Positions 1 to 8,913 of a stretch of DNA of 64,000 bases are shown in pieces. The DNA is from Nocardia xishanensis NBRC 101358. GTDB lineage: Bacteria; Actinomycetota; Actinomycetes; Mycobacteriales; Mycobacteriaceae. The notes under the pieces are model-generated. The model was given only the letters and a program-made list of their open reading frames with translations. It had not been told where the DNA came from and searched no databases. The stretch covers positions 1-64,000 of the forward strand of contig NZ_BDCF01000043.1 in the NCBI RefSeq assembly GCF_001613365.1, written 5' to 3'. Position 1 is the first letter of the stretch. Each line of letters opens with the position of its first letter. The translations under genes and the position numbers were made by a program.

Positions 1-1824
1 CGCGTCCCGCCGCGCCCCGCCAAGATCGACTACACCGCCGACCGCGCGATGGGCGCCCCGCGCGTGGACAAGGCCGCCCAGCGCGCGAAGGCCAAGGCGG
101 ACAGGCGCAAACAGTCCGGCCCGCCGCTGCTCGACGACTCGACCCGGGCGCGGCTGGAGGCGATCAGCCGGGAGGGCTCCGGCCTGCGCGCGGCGTGGGC
201 GACCTTCCGCATCCGCACCGACGACATCCGCCGCCGCAACTACGCAGCGCGCGCGGAACAGACCATCGAGGACGGATTCGACCGCAGCACAGCCCAACTC
301 ACCGACCGCGGCTACGCGGGCCCCGGCGGCGGCCGGATGAACGTGGTGGGCCGCCCGGTCGAATACCGCGCGACGACCGCCCAGGTGGCAGGCCTGTGGC
401 CGTGGTCGGTCGGCGCGGGCGCGCCGCTGATCGGCACGCCGCTCGGCTCGCACCTGCACACCGGCGCGCCGGTCTGCTTCGACCCGATGAACTGGTTCAT
501 GCGCGGCAGCTTCATCACCGCCCCGAGCCTGTTCGTGCTGGGCCTCAACGGTTTCGGCAAGTCCTCGCTGGTGCGCCGGATCGTGCTCGGCGGCATCGCG
601 CAGGGCATCACGCCGCTGGTGCTGGCCGATGTGAAGCCCGACTACCGCAAGCTGGTGGAACTGGTCGGCGGCCAGGTCATCGACCTCGGCTACGGCCACG
701 GCAAGCTGAATCCCTTGGCGGCCGGTGTGCTCGGCTCGGTGGTACCGCAGCTGGAGGAGTTCCCCGCGCTGCAACTCCAAGTGCTGCAAGACATGCGGGC
801 AAGGCAGGTCACGCTGATCGCGGGTCTGGTCGAGCTGGTGCGCGGCGCGCGGGTGCGCGACTACGAGGAGACGCTCATCTCGACCGCGCTGCGCATCCTC
901 TTCCAGCCGGGCAGCGGTTACACGCCGGACCAGCCGCCGATCATGGAGAACCTGCTCGAGGTGATCCAGGCGGGCGGCGAGGAGCTCCAGCTCGACGCGG
1001 GGGCCGACGATCCCGCCGAATACCAGGTCGCGATCAAGGGGCTGCGCCGTTCGCTGCGCGCGCTCACCCAGGGCCCGTTCGGCGCGATCTTCAACGGCCA
1101 GACCTCGGTGCCGATCGACACCGAGGCGGTCGCCGTCTGCATCGATGTCTCGCACATCCCGACCGGCGACAAGAAGCTCAAAGCCGCTGTGATGCTTGCC
1201 TGCTGGGCCGACGGCTTCGCCTCGGTGGAGGCCGCGCACGTGCTCGCCGACGCAGGCCTCGGTCCGCAGCGGTACTTCCAGGTGGTGATGGACGAGCTGT
1301 GGCAGGTGCTCGGGCTCGGCGACTTCATGGTCGACCGCGTCGACGAGCTGACCCGTCTGCAGCGCGGCCTGGCCACCGCGCTGATCATGATCAGCCACAC
1401 CATCAAGGACCTGCAGGCGCTCGGATCGGAGGCCGCGATCGCCAAGGCGCTCGGCTTCCTGGAACGCGCGCGCGCCAAGATCTTCGGCGCGCTGCCCGCC
1501 GAGGAGGTCAAGCGGCTCGACAGCACAGTTCCGTTCACCTCCGCCGAGGAGGATATGGTGACCGGATGGTCGGCGCCGCAAGCGCTCACCGGCGAGGCGC
1601 TGAAACCGGGCCAGCAGCGCCCTTCCCCGCCGGGCACGGGTAAATTCCTGCTGAAGATCGGTGAGGATCGGCGTCCCGGTATTCCGTTTCACATGGAATT
1701 CACGTTGTCGGAGAAGGAAAGCGGGATCCACGACACGAACCAGCGGTTCAGTGAATTCACCGGCGGCCCCGACAACGAATCCACCGCGCGCGGTGGTGAA
1801 TCCACGAACGGGAGCGCGGCATGA
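1..1824 (+). CDS. VirB4/TraC-like conjugation ATPase (5' partial)
   Basis: This is the C-terminal part of a P-loop ATPase of the VirB4/TraC/HerA type, which powers type IV secretion or conjugative DNA transfer at the inner face of the membrane. The frame is open from base 1, so the gene begins upstream; an internal ATG lies at 49. Counting from that ATG, the Walker A motif GLNGFGKSS is at about residues 165-173 and a Walker B-like strand, VVMDELWQVLG, at about 408-418. The last 60 residues are polar and look disordered. The gene is followed on the same strand by an HTH protein, a peptidoglycan hydrolase and a TraG/VirD4-like ATPase, which fits a conjugation-type locus. Family placement rests on motifs and context, not on a search. 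Confidence 0.8.
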   Translation, partial: RVPPRPAKIDYTADRAMGAPRVDKAAQRAKAKADRRKQSGPPLLDDSTRARLEAISREGSGLRAAWATFRIRTDDIRRRNYAARAEQTIEDGFDRSTAQLTDRGYAGPGGGRMNVVGRPVEYRATTAQVAGLWPWSVGAGAPLIGTPLGSHLHTGAPVCFDPMNWFMRGSFITAPSLFVLGLNGFGKSSLVRRIVLGGIAQGITPLVLADVKPDYRKLVELVGGQVIDLGYGHGKLNPLAAGVLGSVVPQLEEFPALQLQVLQDMRARQVTLIAGLVELVRGARVRDYEETLISTALRILFQPGSGYTPDQPPIMENLLEVIQAGGEELQLDAGADDPAEYQVAIKGLRRSLRALTQGPFGAIFNGQTSVPIDTEAVAVCIDVSHIPTGDKKLKAAVMLACWADGFASVEAAHVLADAGLGPQRYFQVVMDELWQVLGLGDFMVDRVDELTRLQRGLATALIMISHTIKDLQALGSEAAIAKALGFLERARAKIFGALPAEEVKRLDSTVPFTSAEEDMVTGWSAPQALTGEALKPGQQRPSPPGTGKFLLKIGEDRRPGIPFHMEFTLSEKESGIHDTNQRFSEFTGGPDNESTARGGESTNGSAA

Positions 1825-1903
1825 GATACCGTCCAGGACGCGGAGCAACAAGGATCGGCCGAGCGCCTGGACGGGCGGTGTTGTTCGGCGGAAGGAGTGC
1901 CGC

Positions 1904-2212
1904 ATGATGCCGCATCGTGCGTATCGCAGAGTGTCGCCGGAAGTGCGCAAGGCCGCCGTCGAGCAGGTCATCGCGCTGACCGGCAAACTACGCAGCGAAT
2001 CCGAGGCGTGCCGGGTGGTCGCCGAACAGATCGGCGTGCACACCAATTCGGTGCGTAATTGGGTGCGCGCCGCGGAAGGCCCCGGCCTGGAACGCATGGA
2101 CGCGACCGCGCTGCGCCGCAAAGTGGCTCTGCTGCAACAACAATTGGCGGCGGCCGCCGAAATGAACCGCACTCTCGCCGACACACTCAACGAAGCCCGA
2201 CGCCACACGTGA
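1904..2212 (+). CDS. Orphan IS3 OrfA-like helix-turn-helix protein
   Basis: A 102-residue protein starting at ATG 1904 behind a GAAGGAG ribosome-binding site (1891-1897). Residues 8-55 look like the helix-turn-helix of IS3-family OrfA transposases (pattern SPEVRKAAVE, then VAEQIGVHTNSVRNWV). The rest is a leucine/glutamine-rich helix resembling the OrfA zipper. No OrfB (DDE) reading frame follows, and I saw no terminal inverted repeats or target duplications. The next gene is a cell-wall hydrolase in the same direction. It is therefore probably a domesticated DNA-binding protein of the conjugation locus, perhaps regulatory, rather than an active transposase. That role is inference. Confidence 0.65.
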   Translation: MMPHRAYRRVSPEVRKAAVEQVIALTGKLRSESEACRVVAEQIGVHTNSVRNWVRAAEGPGLERMDATALRRKVALLQQQLAAAAEMNRTLADTLNEARRHT

Positions 2213-2264
2213 CCATTTCCCCCGAGTCGCATTCGACCGACCCGCCGCCTTCCCGTGCGAGGGC

Positions 2265-3938
2265 GTGGTGAGCGCCCGCGGCGTCTTGTGGACCGCCCTC
2301 GGCGCGGTGGTCGGACTGATCGCCCTGGTGCTCGTCGTGGTACTGCCCGCCGTCGAGGATCCGTGCGAGGACGCCACGGTGCTCGGTCCTTCGCAGACGG
2401 CGCTGCCGCCGCTCGGCGGCTACGCCCCCGGTGACCGGCCCGCTGCCGCGGCCTCCGGTGAACCCACTGCCTCCCATTCGAATCCGAGCGTCACCGGTAC
2501 GCCATCGCTGGCCGCAGGCGTCGGCCCCATCCGCCGTACGTTGCCGATGGCAGTCGGCACCTTCGCGATCTCGGACGTCTTCGGCTCTCGCAACGGCGGG
2601 CACCGTGGCGTCGACATGGCGGCGACCGACGGCACCCCGATCTTCTCGGTCGCCGACGGCCGGGTGGTCGCGGCCGGACCGGCCTCCGGCTTCGGCAACT
2701 GGATCGTCGTCGACTCCGTCGACGTCAACGGCCGGTCGTATTCCGCTGTGTACGGGCACATGTGGGACCACGGCGTGCTGGTACGGGTGGGGCAGTCGGT
2801 GCGCGCGGGTCAGCAGATCGGCGCCGTCGGCTCGGCGGGCGAATCCAGCGGACCACACCTGCATTTCGAGATCGTTCCCGGCGGGCGCTTCACCGGCGGC
2901 CGCCAGATCGATCCGCTGCCCTGGCTCGACGGCGCGCCGACCCCGGATCTCGGTGGTGCGCAGTGGTATTCGTCCGATCCGCGCTGCCAGCGTGGTTTCG
3001 GCAGCGCGGGCGGCGCGCTGGCCGCGGGCAAGGTGCCGCCGGAACTCGAGATCTGGTACCGCCGCGCGGGCTCGCTGTGCCCGCAGATCACCTCGTCGCT
3101 GCTGGCCGCGCAGGGCAGGCAGGAGTCCGGATTCCGCAGGGGCGCCACGTCGCCCGCGGGCGCGCAGGGTCTGGCGCAGTTCCTGCCTGGCACGGCGGCC
3201 GCCATCGATCCCGACGACGGCAGGCCGTACGTTATCGACGCCGACGGCAACGGCGTCGCGAGCGTGTGGGACGACGGCGACGCGATCATCGGGCAGGGCC
3301 GCTACATGTGTGCCATCGCCCGCAAGGTCACCCAATGGATGGCCGAGGGGCGCGTCCAGGGGGATGTCACCGCGCTGACGCTGGCCGCCTACAACGCGGG
3401 CGAGGGCGCGGTGCTCGCCTCCGGCGGCATGCCGAATCAGTATGCGGCGCACTACTCCGAGACCAGGCCCTACGTGGCCAACATCCTCGCGATGGAACCG
3501 CAGTATCGCGCGCCCGGCTCGACGGGCCGCTTCAGCCCGCAGGAGGGCAGTGCGGGCGCACAGATCCTGGAGGCCGCGCACGACTGGCTCGGCACCCCGT
3601 ACGTGTGGGGCGGCGGTGGGCCGCAAGGCCCCAGCGGCGGCGGCATGGACGGCCCCGGCCTGACCGCGGCCGCGGTCTTCGCGGCTTCCTCCGGTGCGGT
3701 GTCGTTGCCGCGCACGGCCGAACAGCAGTGGGAGGCGGGCTACGAGGTGCCTATGAGCAAGGCACAGCCGGGAGACCTGGTGTTCAGTTCCTTCGGTCCG
3801 CGGGGGCCGGCGCAAGTAGGCATCTACGCCGGTGACGGACGGATGATCCAGTCCGTGCCCGGTGCGGACGCGCGGTCGGGCGGCGGCGTGAGCGAGGTCG
3901 CGGTACCCGGCGACGCACGACTGCGGAGGGTGCTGTGA
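2265..3938 (+). CDS. M23 peptidase / lytic transglycosylase / NlpC-P60-like protein
   Basis: A 557-residue envelope protein with one N-terminal membrane segment (about residues 8-28) and three cell-wall domains. An M23 endopeptidase domain (about 95-215) carries the zinc ligands H113, D117 and the HLH pair at 198-200. An SLT-type transglycosylase domain (about 258-415) has catalytic Glu in QESGF near 287. The C-terminal domain (about 430-557) has the NlpC/P60 fold pattern, but the usual D-C-S-G is D-G-P-G at 462-465 and the usual His before VGIY is Gln517, so it looks catalytically dead. Conjugation loci commonly encode such hydrolases to open the wall for the secretion channel. GTG 2265 and GTG 2268 are both possible starts. 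The 3' end overlaps the next gene as GTGA. Confidence 0.85.
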   Translation: MVSARGVLWTALGAVVGLIALVLVVVLPAVEDPCEDATVLGPSQTALPPLGGYAPGDRPAAAASGEPTASHSNPSVTGTPSLAAGVGPIRRTLPMAVGTFAISDVFGSRNGGHRGVDMAATDGTPIFSVADGRVVAAGPASGFGNWIVVDSVDVNGRSYSAVYGHMWDHGVLVRVGQSVRAGQQIGAVGSAGESSGPHLHFEIVPGGRFTGGRQIDPLPWLDGAPTPDLGGAQWYSSDPRCQRGFGSAGGALAAGKVPPELEIWYRRAGSLCPQITSSLLAAQGRQESGFRRGATSPAGAQGLAQFLPGTAAAIDPDDGRPYVIDADGNGVASVWDDGDAIIGQGRYMCAIARKVTQWMAEGRVQGDVTALTLAAYNAGEGAVLASGGMPNQYAAHYSETRPYVANILAMEPQYRAPGSTGRFSPQEGSAGAQILEAAHDWLGTPYVWGGGGPQGPSGGGMDGPGLTAAAVFAASSGAVSLPRTAEQQWEAGYEVPMSKAQPGDLVFSSFGPRGPAQVGIYAGDGRMIQSVPGADARSGGGVSEVAVPGDARLRRVL

Positions 3939-4567
3939 GCGAACACGCGCCCGCGCGAGTTCCGATCGGACCACCACCGTGTCGGTCCGGGCGGCTAGCC
4001 TTGAAAGACACAGCGACTGCACGCGCGAAACTGGTGGTGATGCTGCTGATGAGCGTGGCGATGACAATCGCGTCCTGCGGACGTGGCGAGACCGGCGAAT
4101 CGGGTTCCGGTGCGCCGCAGCCCGCCACGTCGACCACCCGGCTGCTCGAACAGGTGCCCGCCCCCGATCCGGTGACGCCCGACGGCGTCGCGGTGACGGC
4201 GCTGCGGGAGATCTACACCTGGCGACCGGCGGGAGAGGGTCCGGGCGAATCCTTGGTGAGGGCGCGGAAGTGGCTCGGCCCCAGCCTGATCCGGATGCTG
4301 GATGGGTCGCCGTCGATCACCGAGACGCCCAAGCCCTCGCTGCAATGGGCGGACTGGGCCAAGGCGAACGCCACCGTCGAGGCGTTCACCTTCGCCTCGG
4401 GCGACCGGCCGCCGCCCGGTCCCGATCCGGACATCACGCAATTCAAGATCGGCATCGAACAGACCGTCGTCTACCCGAACGGGCGCAAGGAATCGCTGCC
4501 GCCCGCGACGGTGATCGCCACCGTGGTACGTACGCCCGGCGGCTGGCGGCTCGACGCGTTCCGCTGA
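3935..4567 (+). CDS. Putative lipoprotein of the conjugation locus
   Basis: A 210-residue protein of unknown function. GTG 3935 overlaps the TGA of the hydrolase gene as GTGA, with GGAGGG (3925-3930) just upstream, so translation is probably coupled. An unusually long polar leader of about 30 residues precedes a hydrophobic stretch ending in IASC, which fits a lipobox, so the mature protein may be lipid-anchored. A start nearer the hydrophobic stretch would also make sense. The rest is soluble with no motif I recognise. By position, between a wall hydrolase and the coupling ATPase, it could be a structural component of the transfer channel, but that is only inferred. Confidence 0.6.
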   Translation: MSEHAPARVPIGPPPCRSGRLALKDTATARAKLVVMLLMSVAMTIASCGRGETGESGSGAPQPATSTTRLLEQVPAPDPVTPDGVAVTALREIYTWRPAGEGPGESLVRARKWLGPSLIRMLDGSPSITETPKPSLQWADWAKANATVEAFTFASGDRPPPGPDPDITQFKIGIEQTVVYPNGRKESLPPATVIATVVRTPGGWRLDAFR

Positions 4568-4608
4568 TTACACGCTTTCCACCGCACGGGGATTCGAGGA
4601 GGCAGGAC

Positions 4609-6450
4609 ATGGCAAAAAAGAAGAAGGTGACGGATCCGGCGATACCCGGACCCGATCTCGGCCTGTTATCGGTCTACGCCGGTGCCGTGGTGATCGGAAC
4701 GCTCCTGGTGGCTCTGCATCTCGGCAACCAGATGGCGGCCGAGCCGCAGAACCTGCCGATCAACCCGATCGAGATCGTCGCCGGGATGGCGCGCGGCAAG
4801 TACACCTGGCCGACCGGCGCGACGGTGATCATTCTGCTCGTGGTGCTGAGCGCCGTCGCCTACCTGGTGGTGCGCAGGCAGATGACCAAGCGCAAGTCCA
4901 AAGGCGCGCTGCCGGTGGACGAGAAGGCCCAGCACATGGGGTCGGGCGGCGCGATCAGCGCGCTCACCGAGGCGGGCGTGCGGGAGAAGGCCGAACAGCT
5001 CGGGATGAACCTCGGCTACGACGACGCCCCCGGCGTGCCGATCGGCGTCAGCGTCGCCGACGGCGTCATGCTGTACGGCTCCTACGAGGATCTGCACCTT
5101 GACATCTGGGGTCCGCGTCAGGGCAAGTCGACGTCAAGGGTGATCCCGGCGATTCTCTCCGCGATCGGCCCGGTGCTGTCCACCTCGAACAAGCGCGACG
5201 TCGTCGACGCGACCCGCGACGTGCGAGAGTCCAAGGGCAGCCCCACCTTCGTGTTCGATCCGCAGGGCGTGGCCGACGAGAGCCCGAGCTGGTACTGGAA
5301 TCCGCTGGACTGGGTCGACGCGGGCCACGAGGGCTGTGAGATGCGGGCGCAGCGGCTGGCGGGCCACTTCGCCGACGCCGACAACGGCACCGAATCCAAG
5401 TCCGACGAGTTCTTCGACCCCGAGGCCGAGGATCTGCTCGCCGCGCTGTTCCTGGCCGCGGCGGTCGGCCAGCGGCCGATCGTGCAGGTGTGGGACTGGG
5501 TCACCAACCCGGTCGACACCGAGCCGATCGAGTTGCTGCGCAACGCTCGTCACCACTACATGGCCTCGGGCCTCGCGATGCAGTACAACGCCGATCCACG
5601 GACAAGGAGCGGCATTTTCGGCACCGCCAAGAAGATGGTGCGCTGCTTGCAGCTGTCGAACGTGCACGACTGGATCCTGCCCGGCTCCGACCCGGACAGC
5701 GGCCACCCGCGCAGGCAGTTCGACGAGCTCGAGTTCATCGAGCGCAACGGCACGCTGTACTGCCTGTCGCTGGAGGGACGCGGCTCCGCCGCGCCGCTGG
5801 TGAGCGCGCTGACCGAGGCCGTCATCGACGTGGCCATGCGCAAGGCGTCCCGCTCGCGCGGCGGCCGCCTGCCCATCCCGCTGCTCGCCGTCCTCGACGA
5901 GGCCGCCAACGTGGTGCGCTGGAAGGATCTGCCCAAGCAGTACAGCCACTTCGGTTCGCGCGGCATCGTCGTGATGACGGTGCTGCAGTCCTGGGCGCAG
6001 GGCGCGCGCTGCTGGGGCGACGCGGGCATGCTCGCGCTGTGGTCGGCGGCCAACATCAAGGTGCTCGGCAGCGGCGTGGACGACATGAACTTCCTGCGCG
6101 ACCGCTCCGAGGCGATCGGCGACTACGATTCGATCTCCGGTTCCGTCTCGGAATCCAAAGGCAGCAAGAGCTATTCGCGTTCGCTTGGTTCGTCGAGGAC
6201 GTTCAGCGTCAACGCGCTCGCGACGCTGCCGCGTGGCCGTGCGATCGTGTTCACCTCGGGTCAGCCCGCGGTGCTCATCCGCACGGTCCCCTGGTGGGAG
6301 GGCGAGTACGCTTCGGACGTGAAGAAGTCGATCGCGCAGCACGATCCGCAACGCAAGACCGAGATCACCGACCTGATCGGCTCGCCCTCGCTGACCAAGT
6401 CCACCCCGCCCCCCGAGTACGGGCAAGTCGAGGAGGTTCGCCCCCTGTGA
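4609..6450 (+). CDS. TraG/VirD4-type coupling ATPase
   Basis: A 613-residue membrane ATPase starting at ATG 4609 with GAGGAGG at 4596-4602. It has two N-terminal membrane segments (about residues 18-38 and 70-88), a Walker A motif GPRQGKST at 168-175, a WNPLDWV segment typical of the VirD4/TraG family, and a Walker B-like LLAVLDEAANVV near 424-435. Such proteins are coupling factors that hand DNA or protein substrates to a type IV secretion channel. The upstream VirB4-like ATPase and wall hydrolase support this. The C-terminal 40 residues are polar. A larger frame opening at 3979 is not the gene: it lacks a ribosome-binding site and runs through the upstream lipoprotein gene. Confidence 0.85.
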   Translation: MAKKKKVTDPAIPGPDLGLLSVYAGAVVIGTLLVALHLGNQMAAEPQNLPINPIEIVAGMARGKYTWPTGATVIILLVVLSAVAYLVVRRQMTKRKSKGALPVDEKAQHMGSGGAISALTEAGVREKAEQLGMNLGYDDAPGVPIGVSVADGVMLYGSYEDLHLDIWGPRQGKSTSRVIPAILSAIGPVLSTSNKRDVVDATRDVRESKGSPTFVFDPQGVADESPSWYWNPLDWVDAGHEGCEMRAQRLAGHFADADNGTESKSDEFFDPEAEDLLAALFLAAAVGQRPIVQVWDWVTNPVDTEPIELLRNARHHYMASGLAMQYNADPRTRSGIFGTAKKMVRCLQLSNVHDWILPGSDPDSGHPRRQFDELEFIERNGTLYCLSLEGRGSAAPLVSALTEAVIDVAMRKASRSRGGRLPIPLLAVLDEAANVVRWKDLPKQYSHFGSRGIVVMTVLQSWAQGARCWGDAGMLALWSAANIKVLGSGVDDMNFLRDRSEAIGDYDSISGSVSESKGSKSYSRSLGSSRTFSVNALATLPRGRAIVFTSGQPAVLIRTVPWWEGEYASDVKKSIAQHDPQRKTEITDLIGSPSLTKSTPPPEYGQVEEVRPL

Positions 6451-6509
6451 GCGCGCGTAGCGAGCTAGCCGAAGGCATGGAGCCGAGCGCTAGGGAGGTG
6501 GCGTCGTGA
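6447..6509 (+). other. Linker mini-ORF coupling traG-like and DUF4913 genes
   Basis: A 20-codon reading frame begins with a GTG overlapping the stop of the TraG-like gene (GTGA) and ends with a TGA overlapping the GTG start of the DUF4913 gene (again GTGA). It encodes MSARSELAEG followed by MEPSAREVAS. It carries the ribosome-binding site AGGGAGG for the next gene. A similar linker precedes rarA at 49091-49162. It may be translated only to couple the neighbours; no function as a peptide is claimed. Confidence 0.4.
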
Positions 6510-6889
6510 CGGAACAGCAGCAGCAGATGATTTACACCAACGTCGTCGAATTCGTCGAGAACTACCTGAGCCTGGTGTACCGGCGACAGGTGACCGACAT
6601 CAGTGAGACGGTGTGGTGCCCCGAGTGGTGGAAGCATGCCGAGGCGGTGGCGCGACTGGACGCGTTGTGGCGCGCCTGGGAGCACTACCGCTTGGAACCG
6701 AGCACCGGGCTGAGCATCTGGTTCCTCGACCACGCCGATCCGCACATGACCAAGTTGTTCGATCCGCGCGGGCCGTTCAAGTACTGCAGTGTGCGCAACG
6801 GGCACAAGGACATGCTGAGCCCGCTACCGCTGAAGTCCCCCGCGCAGGGGATGTTCGGCGATCCGACGGTCGGCGACTTCCGGGTGTAG
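6506..6889 (+). CDS. DUF4913 domain protein
   Basis: A 127-residue soluble protein starting at GTG 6506 behind GGGAGGTGG. The pattern (YTNVVEFVENYL, then VWCPEWWKHAEAV, LWRAWEHYR and WFLDHADPHM) is what I know as DUF4913, a family found beside conjugation and plasmid-type genes in actinobacteria; its function is unknown. It is tryptophan-rich and acidic at the N-terminus and has no membrane segment. It is the last gene of the rightward conjugation-type operon and is followed by a strong hairpin. Confidence 0.8.
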   Translation: MTEQQQQMIYTNVVEFVENYLSLVYRRQVTDISETVWCPEWWKHAEAVARLDALWRAWEHYRLEPSTGLSIWFLDHADPHMTKLFDPRGPFKYCSVRNGHKDMLSPLPLKSPAQGMFGDPTVGDFRV

Positions 6890-6897
6890 CGGATACC

Positions 6898-6927
6898 AGA
6901 ACGCCCGCTGAAATCAGCGGGCGTTCT
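6898..6927. terminator. Bidirectional hairpin terminator
   Basis: Two perfect 14-base arms, AGAACGCCCGCTGA (6898-6911) and its complement (6914-6927), are separated by only two bases. The hairpin sits between the convergent DUF4913 and coiled-coil genes and can serve both strands. Confidence 0.85.
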
Positions 6928-6951
6928 TGGTGTTCCAGGTTTTTCGCGCGG

Positions 6952-7506
6952 TCACTGCCTGGCGCGTTCGAGGCCGCGCGCCTCCGGTTCCCTGCCACGG
7001 GCCGGGACGGCGCGGTTCTCCTCGGTGCGGGCGCGGATGGCCTCTTCCGGTGGCTGGCCCTGGCCTACCTCGATGAGCATGCGGACCGCCGCCAATTCCG
7101 GTGCGACGCCGATCCGCGAGAGGTGGGCCGCGATCGCCATCCGTCGTTCGGCCGAATCGTACCGAACGACAGACTGATTCGCGGCGGACGCGGTGGCCGC
7201 CATGCGGGTGGCCTCGGCCTGCGCGGAGAAACGATCCTTCTCCAGTGAAATGCCCTTGGCCGGAGCCGCTTTCTCCACCATGCGCGCGAGCTCGAGGTTG
7301 CGCGGATCCTTGGCCTTGGAGTCGCGAGCCTCCCGGATCTGGAGTTCACGAGCCTCTTTCATGCGGGCCTCGGTGATCTTGGCGCGCGCCTCGGCTTCCT
7401 TCTGACCACGCTCACGGGTGCGCAGTGCGACCAGGGTCGCCAGCTGCAACATACTCTTTATCATGGCCGCGGTTTCCCGGCCGATGTCGTCCAGTTCCTC
7501 GGACAT
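6952..7506 (-). CDS. Coiled-coil hypothetical protein
   Basis: A 184-residue protein of unknown family. A short hydrophobic N-terminal helix (MIKSMLQLATLVALR, about residues 15-29) is followed by a long Lys/Glu/Arg/Ala-rich stretch (about 30-110) that should form a coiled coil, then a less charged helical part and a basic disordered tail. It converges on the conjugation-type operon, separated from it by a shared hairpin, and could belong to the same locus, for example as a scaffold or regulator. Nothing in the sequence shows a catalytic site. Confidence 0.55.
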   Translation of the reverse strand: MSEELDDIGRETAAMIKSMLQLATLVALRTRERGQKEAEARAKITEARMKEARELQIREARDSKAKDPRNLELARMVEKAAPAKGISLEKDRFSAQAEATRMAATASAANQSVVRYDSAERRMAIAAHLSRIGVAPELAAVRMLIEVGQGQPPEEAIRARTEENRAVPARGREPEARGLERARQ

Positions 7507-7854
7507 GGCTGCTCCCCGATGCTGCAGTGATCACTATGGATGATTGTGGTGCTTCGTCACGGACACCGCCACGCGAACCGAAGTTCGCCCGGTCGGCGCC
7601 CCGCCTGCAAACGTGAACACCAGGAGTTCGGGTTGCGTCGCCCCCCTGGTGGCTGGGGATCGCCCATTAGGGATGGCTACGCTACGCGAACTCCATCTTT
7701 CGAGATTACCCGAGAAACGCGTGGCACAACCGTACGGACGTGCCGGTAACAGCATATATCGCACAATTACGGCACGTACCGAGAAGCGCAGGACGATCTT
7801 CGACACAAGTGCTGCGCCATCGGATATTTAGGCTCGCCTACCCTGGGTCGCAGA
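7507..7854. other. Intergenic stretch, AT-richer than surroundings
   Basis: No gene is seen in these roughly 350 bases. The part from about 7700 to 7830 is less GC-rich than its surroundings and includes an imperfect inverted repeat (GTGCCGGTAA near 7740-7749, TTACGGCAC at 7767-7775). It probably contains the promoter of the leftward coiled-coil gene and may mark the edge of the conjugation-type locus. Confidence 0.3.
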
Positions 7855-7893
7855 CTTCGGGCCCGGTCGCCGTCTGCGGCGCCGGGCCCGAAG
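7855..7893 (-). terminator. Terminator hairpin of ppiB
   Basis: A 12-bp perfect stem (7855-7866 with 7882-7893) continues into a further 5-bp stem (CGCCG with CGGCG) after a one-base bulge, closing on TCTG. It lies 15 bases beyond the ppiB stop codon. No long U-tract follows, as is usual in actinobacteria. Confidence 0.75.
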
Positions 7894-7907
7894 AAGTTGC
7901 CGACGAT

Positions 7908-8774
<867 letters not shown>

Positions 8775-8913
8775 TACCACGTTCCTCCCGTGTCGGCTTG
8801 CTTCCGAGGTAAGAGTGTGCCATCTCTTCCTGAGACCGCCCGGCAGTTCCCCGGACGGGTCGGAGGTCAATCGGTTGGACTCGAGGGCCGGTAGTGGTGG
8901 AAACTGGACCATC

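Noticed and set aside
3979..4608. An N-terminal extension of the TraG-like protein from 3979.
   Set aside because: It overlaps the lipoprotein gene in another frame, is Arg-rich, and a good ribosome-binding site exists for ATG 4609.
7828..7844. TTAGGCTCGCCTACCCT resembles an IdeR/DtxR iron box.
   Set aside because: It matches the consensus only partly and lies downstream of ppiB and far from any start codon, so no regulated gene can be named.
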